Origin: Aspidiotus rigidus
Lineage: Eukaryota > Arthropoda > Insecta > Hemiptera > Diaspididae
DNA length: 64,000 bases
Assembly (NCBI GenBank): GCA_035079385.1
Contig: JAVHKY010000065.1
Span: 930,001 to 994,000 of the forward strand
Direction: 5' to 3'
Position 1 is the first letter of the stretch. The number at the start of each line of letters is the position of its first letter. Shown one piece after another: positions 1-13,600 of the stretch. Both the position numbers and the translations under genes were made by a program. The notes below the pieces were generated by a model. The model had not been told where the DNA came from. It ran no database searches and saw nothing but the letters and a program-made list of their open reading frames with translations.

Positions 1-3000
1 ACAGAGAAGAGTGCGTCATCTCCTTGAATCTTTAAAAATGTACGTCGCACTAGATTTTATGATTTGTCAACTTTCGATTAATATTCGATCATTATGCGGT
101 ATTTGAACAGTCACATGAGATAAAATACAGTTTCGTTAGAATGAGGATCAAGAAGGTACCTATCCATGTTCACTCAAAAACCACGATTTAGAGCAATATT
201 ATTTTGTCATCTTACAAATTTCAAAACTGATCAAAAAATTTAATTTAAATGGAATTTTATATAGTCACGCGTATGAAGATTTTCCTTTTCGTGCGCAGTA
301 AAATCCCCTCTTAAGAAGTCGATTCCTAATTTTACGTCCGTCTTTCATTCCGAGTCATTCAAAAAATTCAATATTAATATTCTTATCGTACAATAACTTC
401 CCAGTTGAAAAAGGAATGAGAAAAGAAGAAAAATGAAATGATTCTCTTCGAAACATGTACGTGGGAATGAACGCGAAGAAGAAATGAAAATAATTCTCCC
501 CTTTTTGTTCTCATCATTTGACTGTTGAAAGTTGTCTATACACCATGAATATTTTGAGATATATTAAACACAAAAATGCTTCATCTTGGAGCAGATCGAA
601 AGAATCGCATTTTGTCAACCGCAAAAAAATTATCCACTAGAAAAACTGCGAATATTCATTTAGAATATTAAACGAGTTCGGTAAACCAATGCCACGCGAG
701 TACAACGAGTGTATGGCGCTACATGTGTGGTGCTTCATGCTATAGAGTAGCTGCAGTGGCAAACCTCCACCGCGTCACTGCGTCAACGAGAGGTCGACCT
801 GTATTTTGAACTCTGTAGGCGGGATTTGGAATAAAGATGGCCGACGCGACGCAAATACGAACGAACTTCGCACTGCACTGTGTGCGAGCACGGACTACGC
901 TATACTTCTATACCAACCCGTATACGCGTATACGAAACACGAGGCAAAAATCAACATTTTCGCTTTCTTATACGCTCATCCGAATTTTTTCGCCAAATTC
1001 TTTATTTCGGACTCATTTTGAAACCATTCAATTATTAATATTTAAATGGGAAAAGAAAAACGCCCTGATCCCGTTATCAATGTTATCAATTCTCTGCCGT
1101 ACGAAGTAGAATTGCCGTATCTAAGGAATCAAGGATCACGATAAAAATACCTTACGATCTAACTTCCTTGAAAAATTCCTAATGTGACAGCTAATGAATC
1201 TAAAGTAGACGCGAGTTCTGCGAGAAAAGGAACTGTTTGACGATGAAGTTGTCTAGTTTTAGGAGACGATGTTCGTTTTTTGAAAAACTTGGGTAGAGAT
1301 ATCTGCAAATCGGCTCTTGAAAATACACCGCGTGTTGGCCTTCACACGCACACACTGACACTTCGAACAAGCCAAAGATCTCATTCTCCAGATCGTTGAT
1401 ATGCAGATTCTTCAGTTCTATTATGTGCGGCAGAATTGTAGCGCTGCCGTACAAAGTTGAATTGATATCTAAATCGACGGTCTGGCAGAAATTCTATTTT
1501 CTTTAAAATGATGATGAGATTAATACGGCTAATTTAGATAGTCGTTCCGAAAATGATTTCTTGGTGCGTAACCATCCAGTAATCATGTATGCTATAATTT
1601 TTCGATACAAGCATTCATACTCCCATCAATATCGATCTTTTCGGATTTAAGTCAATAATTTTTCCACCTATAACCGCAATGTTCATCTCAACACGCTTTA
1701 GAGAAGAGTATTCTTCCGGTTTCTCAGCTCTCAATTTTGCCCTGTTATTCCATCATTGAAGTTGTAGTAATTCATTAATCACTATTGATTCAAAAATTCA
1801 CACAAAACGTTCAAAAGGTACAGTTTGTCTGATCGTCGATTTAGATATACGTTAATTCAACTTGCACGGCAGAAGCCCCCGAGTGGTCGGAGGTGAGTCC
1901 TGGCCCGAATCTTCATTTGCAAGTAGGTTTACAGTATTCGTTGCAGTCGCAAAATTACGTGAAAAAGGGAAAAGGATAGATTCGTATACAAATGAAGAAA
2001 CGATGGAATTCTGGAAGTGAAACTTCATATCATATTTTTCTCGATTCACTATACGAGCACGAGCTGTGATATTTCTACGCATCAATTTTAATCGCGATTA
2101 ACCTTTGGAACCTACACGAGACGATAAACAATGTGGGTCTACACGAATAAATCTTTTGATACATTGGCTTATCAGCATTTAGTATCAACTGCGCGGTCCT
2201 CTCACTTATCTTGTGTTTCTCGATTCAAGTATATTGCGTATATTTCGTACGATTGAAGCTACATATTTCCACATGACCCAAATACCGACACAGGGCATGC
2301 ACCTCGAGAGTCTACTTACAGCCCAGGTGTAAGATAAAATTTTCAACATATTAGGCCTACGTACAAAGTATTTTTGAGAATAAGATCGTACGTGTGATCA
2401 CGAAAGAAAATGTCCACAATAATATTATGATTAGAAAATGTAGGTAAAATGTACAAGATATTTTTTGACATCAATACAATTGTTTTTCGCTAATTAATAG
2501 TTTCATAGGTGACCTATTGTTTTTCCGCGAACTTTCATGGAATAAAGCGCATCCATAAAATGAAATAACGTCAAATATATATATTTGGAAAACTAAAAAG
2601 TGGTGTATATCGACGGAAAGGAGTGAATTTTTTTAGAGGAAGGGAGAATTCCCAAGTTAAATTCAATACTGATGACTAATGTAGACCTGCAAAAGAGGAG
2701 ATCCTGCTCCACGATGGACGAGAGGAGAGAATTCAAGAAATTTCGACGGGGAATCTGGGGAAATTTTGAAAAATATCCGCATTTATAATTATAATTCACC
2801 GCAAGGGCGTTTCGGAAAAATTTCGACCTTCCAGCTAGTAGTAAACTCAATGACAGGGGAGGGGATTGGACAATTTTTTGAACCCTCTTTTAAATCGACT
2901 GTCTTCAATAATGAATAGTTAACAGTTTCACGAAATATTAGGTGGTCAAGATGACGATTTTTTGAGGGGCTATATCCTCACACATAGAAATAAACAGCGA

Positions 3001-3399
3001 CAATTATCGAAAAAAGTGACAGTCAAGTTACAGTAAGTAATGAACCATCCAGAAGCCAAACATTCGAACATTTTTTTTCATTATGTCTTCCCTTTATTCA
3101 ACAAGTTTCCGGGTCATAAAAAGAATGAATTCGTATACAAAAATGAAAAAGCAATTTAGCGACACGTCATTTTCTCTATTCTTTCTAGGCACGAAGTTAG
3201 CGATTTCTTCGTAATTTTAATGAGGTCGCCTTCGTAGTCTACACGTGGTGATAAACATTATGCGTCAATATGAAGTGAATCTTTTTATCCGAAAATTTAC
3301 TGGGAACTACAATCTCCTTATCTTATTTTTCTCGATTTACTATATAATGAGGTTCTCTCGACGCACGGACTGACGCACGAACTGAGCTATTCACTCATA

Positions 3400-3790
3400 A
3401 TTTTAAAGAGGTCACCTTTGGAATCCACACGTGGCGATAAACAACATGCGTCAATGTTGAATACCTTCAAGTTTTCCATTTACATCAAGAACGAGAGTTT
3501 TCTTATCTTGTTTTTCTCGATGTACTGCGTACTTCGCACAAGCGGAGCTGTACTTTTATATGACCTCATTGCAGATCACCTTCGAAGCGAACCTTTCATA
3601 ATATCCCGTAATTTTCGAGAACAAGATCGTACACCAATCAATCAACTTAGAATGAAGTGGCACGCGAGATGAGAGATATAAAGAGATACCCATACGACAT
3701 AAGACTTTCATGGTGCGGTTGTTTAACCGAAAGTGCTATCGACTCCTATATTTTTCTGCGGTTTTTGTAGCATTCCCTCTGTTTCCTTCC
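3400..3790. repeat. Inverted repeat arm, left
   Basis: The block containing gagctgtacttttatatgac and the downstream tract ending near gcggttgtttaaccgaaagt recurs in reverse complement at about 5590-5850. It recurs again, in forward orientation, at about 35940-36140. The two copies here lie about 1.8 kb apart and face each other. The family is unrecognised. ORFs in this block are repeat shadows. Confidence 0.7.
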
Positions 3791-3799
3791 TTGGAGTAT

Positions 3800-5030
3800 T
3801 CTGGAGTTTTCGTTCAGTCTATTCAAATATTTGTATTACCGTCAGCATTAAGTAAAGCGAGCGATATCGATCAGAGAACCGCAACATATAATATCAAACA
3901 TGGAAAATACGGGATTTTGACTATCTTGTGTACGTCACAATTCCTTTCCGTGAAGCGTTGTAAAATAAAGGATACGAAAAACTGCGATTATGTTGAAGGG
4001 AACGAGAGGAAGGTATACGAGTATAAATACGTTCAACGATGAAAATTCTCAAGAGAAGGATATTTTATTTATCCGGAATACATTAAAGTTAGCCTATCAT
4101 GATAATTTTCGAGTAGAAAAATTTTGTACTTTTCCATAAATTTCGGGAAACACATCATAGAACCAGAAGACAATGTATAAAATACGAGCGATGACTCTTT
4201 ACAATCATTCATTGGTCATTAGGCTCCCCATCAATTATAAATATACATACATAGGTGTAAATCAACGATTATTAAAACTAGCCTATGTTTAAATATATAC
4301 TAGATACAAACGATGAATTGCGTGTTTTTATGCGGAACAAACAATACCTTCAGAATTGACCTGAAATAATCTATGGTCCGTGTAAACAACATTAGTACCG
4401 AGTCCCACAATACCCGTGATATAGATTGTGACATGACCTCGATCCATTTACGTCGTAAACAGATCACATACATGTTTTTTTTTTTTTCATTTGTCGGTTA
4501 TCATCAATATGTACACGCTAAATCGGGTAACGATGACTTATCCAACTACCTTCAAATTCTTTATATATTATATGTAAACGATTCTACTCTGATATAGAAG
4601 GATAGAAAAATAATTTTGACCTCAACTTCTAGTCTTGGAATAACGAAATTTTCCTGCCCGAAATCTCGTGCCTTCATACCTCAATTACACCCCCCTCCCC
4701 CCTCCCGTCAATGATATTGAAAAGTACACTTCATTTTGTCGCAGCTCAGACGTACAGAAAAAAACAAGAATAGAAGGTAGAAAATCTTTGAAGTACAACT
4801 TCACGTTCGCTTGAACATCGACCCCTTCCATTGGAAACTAGAGTAAAAGTTCAGCACTGGCCCCCTCTCCTACCACCCCCAATTTTGAATCGTAATGGGA
4901 ATTTCCACTCGCGATAGAAACACCTTTCTCACAACAGACTCTACTACGACCAGTCTCCAAAAACATAATTCTAACATTTCTATCATTATATATATGTAGA
5001 AGGGTAGAGAAACAGTTTTGCCAATGTTTT
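3800..5030. other. Non-coding spacer
   Basis: This is AT-rich unique-looking DNA with short C-rich tracts (about 4690-4705 and 4860-4880). The stretch near 4620 resembles about 36970 in copy B. I see no gene in it. Confidence 0.6.
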
Positions 5031-5400
5031 AAAATTTCCTAGTACATTTTCGCGAATTCGGAAAAATTCCTCATTTTACTCTAGCAAAACTGAATCTCTA
5101 CTGTCACACATGCGCCCTGAAAATATTTTGTTCAAAAAACTTACCAGTCTTCATCCAATGCGAGAAAGCGCGAAATTCAACGGCGGCAAACGCGAATCAA
5201 CGTGAAATTGGCTAATGGACGCGAGGGGCGCAAAAAAACGTAGAAGCGACGAGAAAACACGAATTTAACGAGGTAAAAACGAGAACGTAAAGAGCAGATT
5301 CACGCGACTGAAGAAAAGACAAACTCTCGATTGCCTGCATTCGCGATTACGAAAAGTAGAAGAACGTTTAAATAGATAAAAAAGGAACTTCCCTCAAAAA
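5030..5400. repeat. Direct repeat, first copy
   Basis: The block with ttaccagtcttcatccaatg, gcgagaaagcgcgaaattca and caaactctcgattgcctgca is repeated at about 5865-6290 on the same strand and once more at 37545-37990 in copy B. It is non-coding and its family is unrecognised. Confidence 0.7.
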
Positions 5401-5410
5401 TACATCAATA

Positions 5411-5860
5411 TTACGTCGAAACACTTCGCGATACATGAGCTGAACCGAGATCAAACCGAGTAACCGCTAGCAAAGGTACAATAAAGGTAAGAAGCCTCGA
5501 GCAAAGCGGACAAAAACTCCAGAATACTCCAAGAGAGTAAACAGAGGGCAAGCTAAACAAGAACCGCAGAAAAATATTGGAGTCGCGAGCACTTTCGGTT
5601 AAACAACCGCACCATGAAAGTCTTGTGTCATATGGGTATCTCTTTATATCTCTCATCTCCCGTGCCACTTCGTTATAAGTTGATCGATTGGTGTACGATC
5701 TCGTTCTCGAAAATTCTTTACGTTGGTCATCGTTACGCGATATTATGAAAAGTTCGCTCCGAAGGTGATCTGCAATAAGGCCATATGAAAGTACAGCTCC
5801 GCTTGTGCGGAGTACGCAGTATACATCGAGATAAACAAGATAAGGACATTCTCGTATCAT
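5411..5860 (-). repeat. Inverted repeat arm, right
   Basis: This is the reverse complement of the 3400-3790 block. The 149-codon minus-strand frame that spans it is only partly shared with its relatives and looks like a chance frame in repeat DNA. It sits between the two direct repeats at 5030-5400 and 5865-6290. Confidence 0.7.
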
Positions 5861-5864
5861 TATT

Positions 5865-6290
5865 TAGGATAGAGAAACAGTTTTGCCGAAATTTTAAATT
5901 TTTCTAGTACATTTTCACGATATTGGAACAAATTCCTCATTTTACGTTAGCAAAATCGTATCTCCTCTTACTCAAAAAACTTACCAGTCTTCATCCAATG
6001 CGAGAAAGCGCGAAATTCAATGGCGGCAAACGCGAAACGCTTGCTCCGAACGACGACGCAACGTGAGATTCGCTAACGGATGCGAGGGACAAAAACGAGA
6101 ACGAAAAAAGCGGCAGAAACGCGACGACTCACAAAATTTACGCGACTGAAGAAAAGACAAACTCTCGATTAGCTGCATTTGAGATTACGAAAAGTGAAAA
6201 AAGTACGTTTAAATAAAACGGGGAAAAAAAGATGCCTCAAAAATTCATCAACAATATTACATCGAAAAACTTCGCGATACATTAGCCGAA
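5865..6290. repeat. Direct repeat, second copy
   Basis: Second copy of the block at 5030-5400. Copy B of the segmental duplication retains the corresponding block at 37545-37990. Downstream, to about 6700, the DNA is also shared with 38050-38460, including an identical 71-codon minus-strand frame that I regard as non-coding. Confidence 0.65.
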
Positions 6291-7237
6291 TCAAGACTGA
6301 ATCGAGTTACCGCTAGTAGAAGTACAACCAAGTTAGGTAGCCATTACATCGAAAAACTTCACGATGCATGAGCCGAATCGGGACCGAACCGAGTTACCGC
6401 TAGCAAAAGTACAACCAAGTTAGGAAGCCTCTCGCAAAGCGGATTCAAACTTCGGAAACGATTCCAAAGGAAATACTGTCGAAAGAGCTGCGAGCGAGCG
6501 CGTTTTATAGGCGACGAGAGCTCGTGCTCACACCGATTTTCAATTCTCTCCTCCCAGCGTGCGCGAAAGCTCAAATTAGCGCGCGAAGTAGCCCAATGAT
6601 GTAATGACTCCTAATCAACTCGACCCCCACTCGTAGTATCGCACAGATTCTCTCTTCCCAGCGTGCGCAAAAGCTCGATGTTGTGCGAAGCTGCCCAATA
6701 ATATTCGATCTACCGGGCCCCACTCGAAAAATGTGCGAAAAAAATTGCACGTGTGAATAAGCAACCCTACTCCCTTCTTCCGCACTCTCTCTGTTACACT
6801 CGATTCAACATCATACGAGTATTTTCTGAGAATTTTCCATCACCCGCATGTGAACGCGAATACGAGAATACCGCGTCGAGAGAGCGCGAAGAAATTTGAT
6901 TTGCATGATTTCGACTCGAATCAAAAGCTCGTGTTGAATCTTCGAAGCGTATATTTTGTAAATAAAAGCCTGCGTATAATACTCCCCTTAATCCCTTGTT
7001 TGAAAAAGAGTTTGAGGCTTACGATAAAAATCTTTCGATGGGGTTTCTCAAACTGAGGAGGAATTATAAAAACTTACCTATTCGGTCCAGGTAGCTCTGG
7101 CGCATTTTAATAGAGTATTATAAATGTATTACGTTTCACACTTAGCAATGGTAGAAAGAAGATGCGATTCTTATACCCAAAAGATTACAATTATGTCTAC
7201 CCTTGCTATACATAGCCCATAGAACAAAAAGTTTTCG

Positions 7238-7290
7238 TTCGACGTATTTCTTTGTAACAATTTTGACGTATTTCTTTGTAACAATTTTTC
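7238..7290. repeat. Short tandem duplication, 25 bp x 2
   Basis: The motif gacgtatttctttgtaacaa occurs twice in tandem. Copy B has a single corresponding motif near 38957. Confidence 0.75.
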
Positions 7291-7755
7291 GACGGTCTCA
7301 TAGCAATTCTGATGACCGTTCTTTCCCCCTCGTATAGATTAGTGTCTTAAGAATTCGCTATAAAAATGCAAGTTATAGAAAAGAAGTATGAAATACCGAA
7401 ACTACCCGTATTTTCCCGAAACTCCATCTAAGAACAATTGTTTGACAAATTTTTGATGTTCAGAAATTATGAGAAAGCCGCAGCCGTGAACGTTTCTTAC
7501 GAGTATATGAATGTTCATCGGATGTCTAACCACCATATATTTTGAACATTGATGAAGTTAGTTCTTTGCAAAAAATTCCGTCGAATAGTCTCATTTTCGT
7601 CATCTCATCTTCTTCCACTCTGTACTGCTTTAATTTTCTCGGGAATTCGTCTTTCAATTGATGATTCGTCCTCATCCATTCTCCTAAATAGCATCCAAAA
7701 TGATACTTTATCACCACCCCCCATGGTAAAGACCAAAAACAACTTTGATTATGCG

Positions 7756-7845
7756 ACGCTCGTTATCCCTATTCCATCGCTCGTTATCCCTATTCCATCG
7801 TCTTACAAATTCTACAAAACGTCTTACAAATTCTACAAAACGCCT
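7756..7845. repeat. Two adjacent short tandem duplications
   Basis: A unit containing ctcgttatccctattccatc is present twice. It is followed directly by two copies of tcttacaaattctacaaaac. Both look like recent replication slippage. Confidence 0.75.
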
Positions 7846-9056
7846 ACATCAATAAAATTCGATGGATTCGGCATTTCTGTAACAATAAGGGCTATTTTTG
7901 TGACAGGTATAATTATGTACACCTCATCTGGTTGGCCCGTTACTCGAGTTAGAATCATACATGTATTCTACAAAAAGGTTTCTGAAATCCTGAAACGATC
8001 CCAGGGGAATTTATCACACCTATAAAAACAAACCCGCCCTACAAAATTCTCCAATTTCGAAACCAGATTTTTTGTCGCCCCTCCGTAGTCTTCCCATAGG
8101 ACACTCTTTCTCTACCAAAAATATACTGATCGTTGACATAATGCTGGAATATTGGTACAGATATTTAATAGTTTTAATGGAAAAATGCCTTCATCCAACT
8201 CCAGGAATTTCTCGTTTTTTACGGTTCAACATGAATTTCTCATGTCTCGCTATTAGTATTAACAACGGCCAACATAAATTCAACATAATTATTTAAATAA
8301 CCCATAATACACATTTGATTGATGGTAGTTCTTCCCACCCCCTCCCTGCCTCTCATTGTTTTCACATAGTAGCATCTAAAAAAATCTTTCACATTCACTC
8401 ACATGGTGAAAGCCAACAACAACTCACATGCATGTCGAAAAAATCACTTCTCGTACTTTCAGTTCCATGGCCTCTCAAACTTTTTATCAGAAAAAAATAG
8501 AGAGAAATAAAGTGGTCCCGGCGCTACCTTCCAGGCGTCATCAATCGCTTCAGGCAAATAATATACCATACAAGGATCCTATATCAAAATAAGAAATCAC
8601 AAAATTTTTCTTGGGCTGTGTTTATTACAGTTCAATTCTAATATATTTACACCTCGGATTCACTAGTAATTATGTGTAGTATCTTCACTAATTCATTGTA
8701 GTTTGCACTAAAAATTAAATCTAAGCGATATTTATACAATATGCAACCAAAAATACTTAAATAATTGACTTGCATACACCAATCCTCTAAAGAAGGACCC
8801 TTGTGTAGGGTAGAAAGTGCTTCCCTGAATAGAACAATAAAGAAGGGAAGTTGATAAGATGAAAACTATTCTCCATAGATCTCCCACACATACCCTCTAC
8901 CCTCTGCTACAATTGTGCAGTGGCCAACATTCAATCATTTCCAGTATACTGCAAAACTCACTTTTCCCACCGCTGCTCTATATATAATAATCACGCGCTA
9001 CTCACTTTAAATAAATCTATATAATATTACTATTGACATACCAACAGGCCTTGTTC

Positions 9057-9403
9057 TCATTCACTCAATAATGAACTTCGGCAGTCCTTAGCCAGGTGTC
9101 GATATCTCAGACAACGGGTGCATTGAATAATGGGCAAGCGGCACGAATCTAGAGTGTGTCCTTTACATCTGCAATTCAAACAGCGGGTGTTTTTATTCAC
9201 TCTTATAGGATTGGAGCTATTAGCACATTTTTGATCTCCCAATTGTGAACTCTCGGCAGTTGGTGTTTCGGGAGTTGGATTTGAATCGAATGTACCAGCA
9301 CGCTTTTGACTTGTGCCTTGCAATGGTGAACTCTGGGTATGCGATGTTATAGGCGTTGATTTCTCTAAAGATGTTCCTTTACTCGGTATTGGCATGGATG
9401 GAA
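9057..9403 (-). CDS. Zinc-knuckle terminal exon of the copy A gene
   Basis: The frame opens after a good acceptor (tttttatcag) at 9404-9405 and ends with a stop at 9057. Joined to the first exon, whose last codon is left with one base (G), it reads on in frame as Val-Pro-Ser-Met. The exon adds about 115 residues: a Ser/Thr/Pro-rich linker and then two perfect CX2CX4HX4C knuckles (CLNCRCKGHTLDSC and CTRCLRYRHLAKDC) close to the C terminus. CCHC knuckles bind single-stranded nucleic acid and are typical of Gag-like proteins of retroelements and their domesticated relatives. That origin is inference. The paralogous exon in copy B is broken. The alternative reading, a separate small gene starting at the internal ATG (9395), is less likely because the acceptor and phase fit so well. 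Confidence 0.65.
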
Positions 9404-9489
9404 CTGATAAAAATGTATAAGAAAATTCATTAATACTTCATTCATTATGGAGGGCATAGGGGAGATAGATGAGAAGTTAATTCCTTTAT

Positions 9490-9665
9490 TTAAAAAGGGA
9501 GTAAAATTTCTAGTATAATAGTTTGAGGGTGGGATATGTGAATCAATTTTTCTTTTACTCTATGCTTTAACAGGTTTAAGGGGGAATGGATGATATAATT
9601 TTCCTCTTCAGGGAGGACTCCAGTTATATTTGTAGCTGAAACACACAGGACGGTCTCTTTGTACA
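9490..9665 (-). CDS. Alternative terminal exon of the copy A gene
   Basis: A second acceptor (ttttgttttag) at 9666-9667 opens a 58-codon frame ending in TAA at 9490-9492. It joins the first exon in the same phase as the zinc-knuckle exon does, so the two exons would be alternative 3' ends. The residues begin V-Y-K-E-T and include SATNIT, an acidic PEEEN and HISHPQT. The same frame is intact in copy B at 42155-42336 with many substitutions but no break, which suggests it is coding in both. No known domain is recognised. Confidence 0.55.
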
Positions 9666-9801
9666 CTAAAACAAAAATTAATGATCAAGACAATCTCTCT
9701 CTTAACAATCAGCTTCACTCTAATAGATTTGAAGGGGACAGGATAGGCCTCTATTATGGATTTGAAAGGACACTAAATAAAAGTTTCTAATTTCACATTA
9801 C

Positions 9802-10804
9802 CTTGATTTTCTTCCAACTTATCATCTTTCATTGAATTTCTTGGTGCCTGTTCCACTTTTCTTGGTTGGCTCATCATCTTCTCTTTTGTATTTTCTGTAC
9901 GCTTTGTATCTTGATCAAATTTCTGGACTATTAATGGTCCTGATGGAAGCAGCTTCTTCATTGTCGGTTCCTTGCATGGTGAAAGTATTGGTGAAAGAAG
10001 AGGGGGTCTCCTAGCGAACGCATTTAAAATAATCTCCACAGATAGGTTTTCCTGTGAAATTTTTGGCACTTCTACAGGAGAAATAGACAAATTATTTTCT
10101 CGACCACTTGATAACTTTGTGGATTCTTCTCCAACGGAGTGTAGAATTGAAGGAAGTGTAGAGGGTATACTCATTTGATCATTTTGACGAGCAGAGAGGA
10201 GAGAATTGTTTGAACAGGCAGAGGGAGGAACCACCCTGATCTCCATAGAAGGGTTTTCCTGCGCAATTGCAATTTCCGGCACTTCTATGGTGGGAATGAA
10301 CGAGGATTTTTTTTGATCGCTTGATACCTCCGTTAAATTCCCTTCTACTGAGTTTAGAATTGGGGAAAATATAGAGGGTATTTTTTTTTTATCGCTTGAT
10401 ACCTCCGTTAAATTCCCTTCTACCGAGTATAGAACTGGGGAACATATAGAGGGTATTTTTACCAGATTATTTTGAGAAGCAGGAGGGAGAACTTTTTCAA
10501 CATCATTTTCTTCCGCAGCTTGCCTTCCGTCTGGATCAAGCCCAGACATCAAAATGTGAAACCGGTATTCCTTCATTAGTTTGATCAGGTCATGTATATT
10601 CATCATTTCAGGAGGGATACCAATGTTCGACAATACGGATCTTTGATCCGATGGAATCTCATAGTTGTGGTCGGTGAACATATTTAGTTCTGCCCTCAAT
10701 AATCTGTTTTCACGAATCATTGTGCGAATAACTTCGAGGGCGATATCGGCAAAACTTTCAGGTGATATTTGAAAGGAGGCCATTTTCTGTAACAGATCAA
10801 ACAT
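9802..10804 (-). CDS. First coding exon, repeat-containing protein (copy A)
   Basis: I do not recognise this gene. The exon runs from ATG at 10804 (or the in-frame ATG at 10783) to a donor AAG|GTAATG at 9801. The second ATG is preceded by TGTTACAG, itself a plausible acceptor, so MAS may be the true start after a 5' UTR exon. This is conserved in copy B. Residues 1-105 look helical and carry IGIPPEMMN and SGLDPDGRQAAEENDVEK, both nearly unchanged in the paralogue. About four diverged Ser/Glu/Pro-rich segments follow (IPSICSPVLYSVEGN type). The tail is basic and low-complexity. There is no signal peptide or membrane segment. Spliced products would be about 392 or 449 residues. It is probably intracellular. 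A nucleic-acid role is inferred only from the knuckle exon. Confidence 0.65.
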
Positions 10805-10809
10805 ATTTT

Positions 10810-13150
10810 ACCGATTTTCTTTTCTTCTGAATTGTCTGAAAATTAAAAGTATACTTCATTCAAATAGTCTTTGAAACTGATTGAAGGACACAATGGTGAA
10901 TGATCGTTTTTTGAAGATATCTATAGAACATCAAGGGTCTATCAACAAATGTTTCACGAATTCCAAGGAGGCGGGGTATGTCTATCTTTTAAAGGAAAGT
11001 TTGAATAAAGACGGAATATGTTTTTTTGGGGAAGGGGATTTAAATTTCCATAATACACTAGGATCGATTATTTGATGGTCATGATTATCAAAAATCCTCC
11101 TTCTGATCTATAATGTATGAAAGTAAGAATCCCTTCAGATAATTTCTTTGTATTTTTAATTTTCCAAAATCCCTCTCTTGATGATTTTCATGTCGCTCAA
11201 AAGCCGAAATCTCTACAAGTCTCACACCTATAGAGAAACAACCTAATAAACCCATCTTTGTCCCACCTTCTTGAAAGCGGTCATTCCTATACGATAGGGG
11301 AAGTGAGAGCATACTACATTTTGAAAGTTCCTATCTTAAACACCTTGCTTTAGAGGCCATTGAAATTATTCACTACTGTAATAATAATGAGAAGCTTATC
11401 AACTCATATACACCTGACAATGAACTCATCAAACTGCTTTATTCCTCGTGTCTGCTCGGAGCGTCGATCATATCACGTCCTGATTCCTTATCTTTCGATT
11501 CTATTTTGTATTTCTCCTTATAGATGTGTTACTGACTTGTTTACACAGAGTGGAAATTTGAGTCAAGGAAGCAAGATAACTCAAGTAGGAAGAGGTGGAA
11601 AAAAAGACAACTGGTCGCATAGAGTTGGCCAAATTTGTGAAGTCTCGCACATACGGGGAAGAATGTGCCTCTCAGGGCTCACTCGCGCCACACGCTTGCC
11701 CCCATATAGCTTTATCCAACCTTCGACAATAGAACCAAAAGAGGCTTCGAACTGTGTAAAATTAATATTTTTGCGTAGAGCAGCGGAAGGCCTAGGCTAG
11801 TATACCAGTATTTTACTGCACAGCTAGTATAGAACTGCGTAGAACAAATAGTGTTCGAGGCTGATGACAATGAGAGTATTTCCGGAAAATTAAAGACTGT
11901 CTACTGATACTGAGAAGATCTGAAATTTGCGCGGCTTAATAAATTCACAAAATATAATAACGAAACGATATTTTCGAAATGCTGAAGATTTACATTGGTA
12001 CCGGTAAAGTCGTCACAAATCCACGGATACAAAAAAGGCGGTAGTTCAGCGTAAATTGTATTCAGATACCGAGAATGTGGAAAACAAGAACGAGTAAAAT
12101 TCTTTTTATACAGAAATATTTCTCGAGTTATCGCGTATCAGTGATGATACCGTATTTATCACACTATCACGAAATTGATAGGAACACAAATGTGAAAAAT
12201 ATTGTTCTCAACGAAGCTTTTATAGTTATACGAAACACAAAGAACCCACCCAATTCCCGATCTGAAGTTCAGAAAAAAAAAAGAAGAAGATGATGAGATT
12301 GAAATGTTCTACGAGATCGAGCATATTTTTACGTCTTCGTAAAAGCTCACTTTGAAAATTTTGAGGTAGACGTACATTTTTCGTAGACCAAATAGAGATC
12401 AAAGATTTGGAAATCGTTATTCGACATCGAGTATACCGAAGTTATTTAATGAGTGCATCAGTAAACTTATCGTTTATACAGGGGTATATTTCTTGTTACG
12501 ATATTCGACGAAAAAGTACATCTCTGCACGAGGTAAAATTGTCCTTGCTGCTGTATGAACACATACTCCTAGGTTGATGCTTTACCTGAGACATATGACA
12601 TAAATCTCTTCCTTAGATTTGCTAAAAGAGAGAAGTAAACTAAGGATATTGACACTCTATATAGTATATGTATAGTGAGAATACGAAAAATTTTTCAAGG
12701 GGGTTGAATATAAGTATAATGAGACAGGGATGGAAAAGTTTTTTGTTGGTTGACATCATGAGAAGATGGGGCACTCGGAAAGATTTCGATGATGGACAGA
12801 ATGAGTATCATGAGACGGGGTTCACCTTCGAAAAATTGTGCTGGTAAGAATAGGAAAGGGAGGGGGGGGGGGGAATTTCAAGAATTTTGCAGGTGAGCGG
12901 AATAAATATGATGAAGAAAAGCGTAAGGAATTGAAGAAATTTCGAATCTTTAGCTACATGTATTGTGAGATTTAAAAATTTTTAGGGACGGACGAATTTG
13001 GAACACAGAGAGGCGCACTCGAAAAAATATTTGCATCTGACCTGGAATTCGGAAAATTTTGCTGGGCTGACACAATGGGTGAAAGTGGAGAGGCATACGA
13101 TTATTAAGAGATTAGAGTTTTGGAAAAATTTCATCAGTAGGCTAGAAGTA
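10810..13150. other. Intergenic DNA without supported genes
   Basis: I see only short frames (11360-11800, 12075-12293) that lack conserved counterparts in copy B. The tract 11840-12480 aligns with 48370-49060 as non-coding DNA. A nine-base G run sits near 12861. A 5' UTR exon of the minus-strand gene could lie just upstream of 10804 but is not identifiable. Confidence 0.5.
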
Positions 13151-13188
13151 AGGAGATGTGACTTCCGTTAATTCGTGTGGACAGCAAA

Positions 13189-13600
13189 TGGACGGGACGT
13201 GGACGTATTGTTGACGTCGAAATCGAGTCAACTTATTATTGTCGACTTTTTGAAATGTTTTGTCGACTTAAAATCGATTGCTCCGTTGCTTCGACTTCAG
13301 GTCGATGTGAAGTTCGTTGGTAATGTACGCTTTTCGACTCCAAATCGATGTCGAACTGAAGTCAATATTAAGTCGACAGTTTCTCAAAATTTTAAATATG
13401 AATTTTTACGTTAATAAATAGTCGATATTCAGTGCTTGTGAAATACAGGTGGATTGACATGGAATAGACCTGAAAACGACGTCGATTGGAAGTCGACTAG
13501 CGTACATCGCCAGAAAACCACAAATCGACTTGAAATTGACACAGCAGAGCATTTTAGAAAATTAAGAGTAGTCGACTCAATTTCGACGGTGACGATGAAA
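13189..13600. repeat. TCGAC-rich foldback block (copy A)
   Basis: The block is saturated with gtcgac, aaatcgac and aagtcgac motifs in both orientations. Outer parts such as aatgtacgcttttcgactcc and aagtcgactagcgtacatcg are inverted relative to each other. The homologue is at 49397-49880. It may be an old foldback element. No coding function is supported. Confidence 0.6.

Noticed and set aside
837..1109. MADATQIRTNF frame with a good ATG context, also near 35226
   Set aside because: The first 11 codons are shared by the duplicates, but the frames diverge and stop early in copy B.
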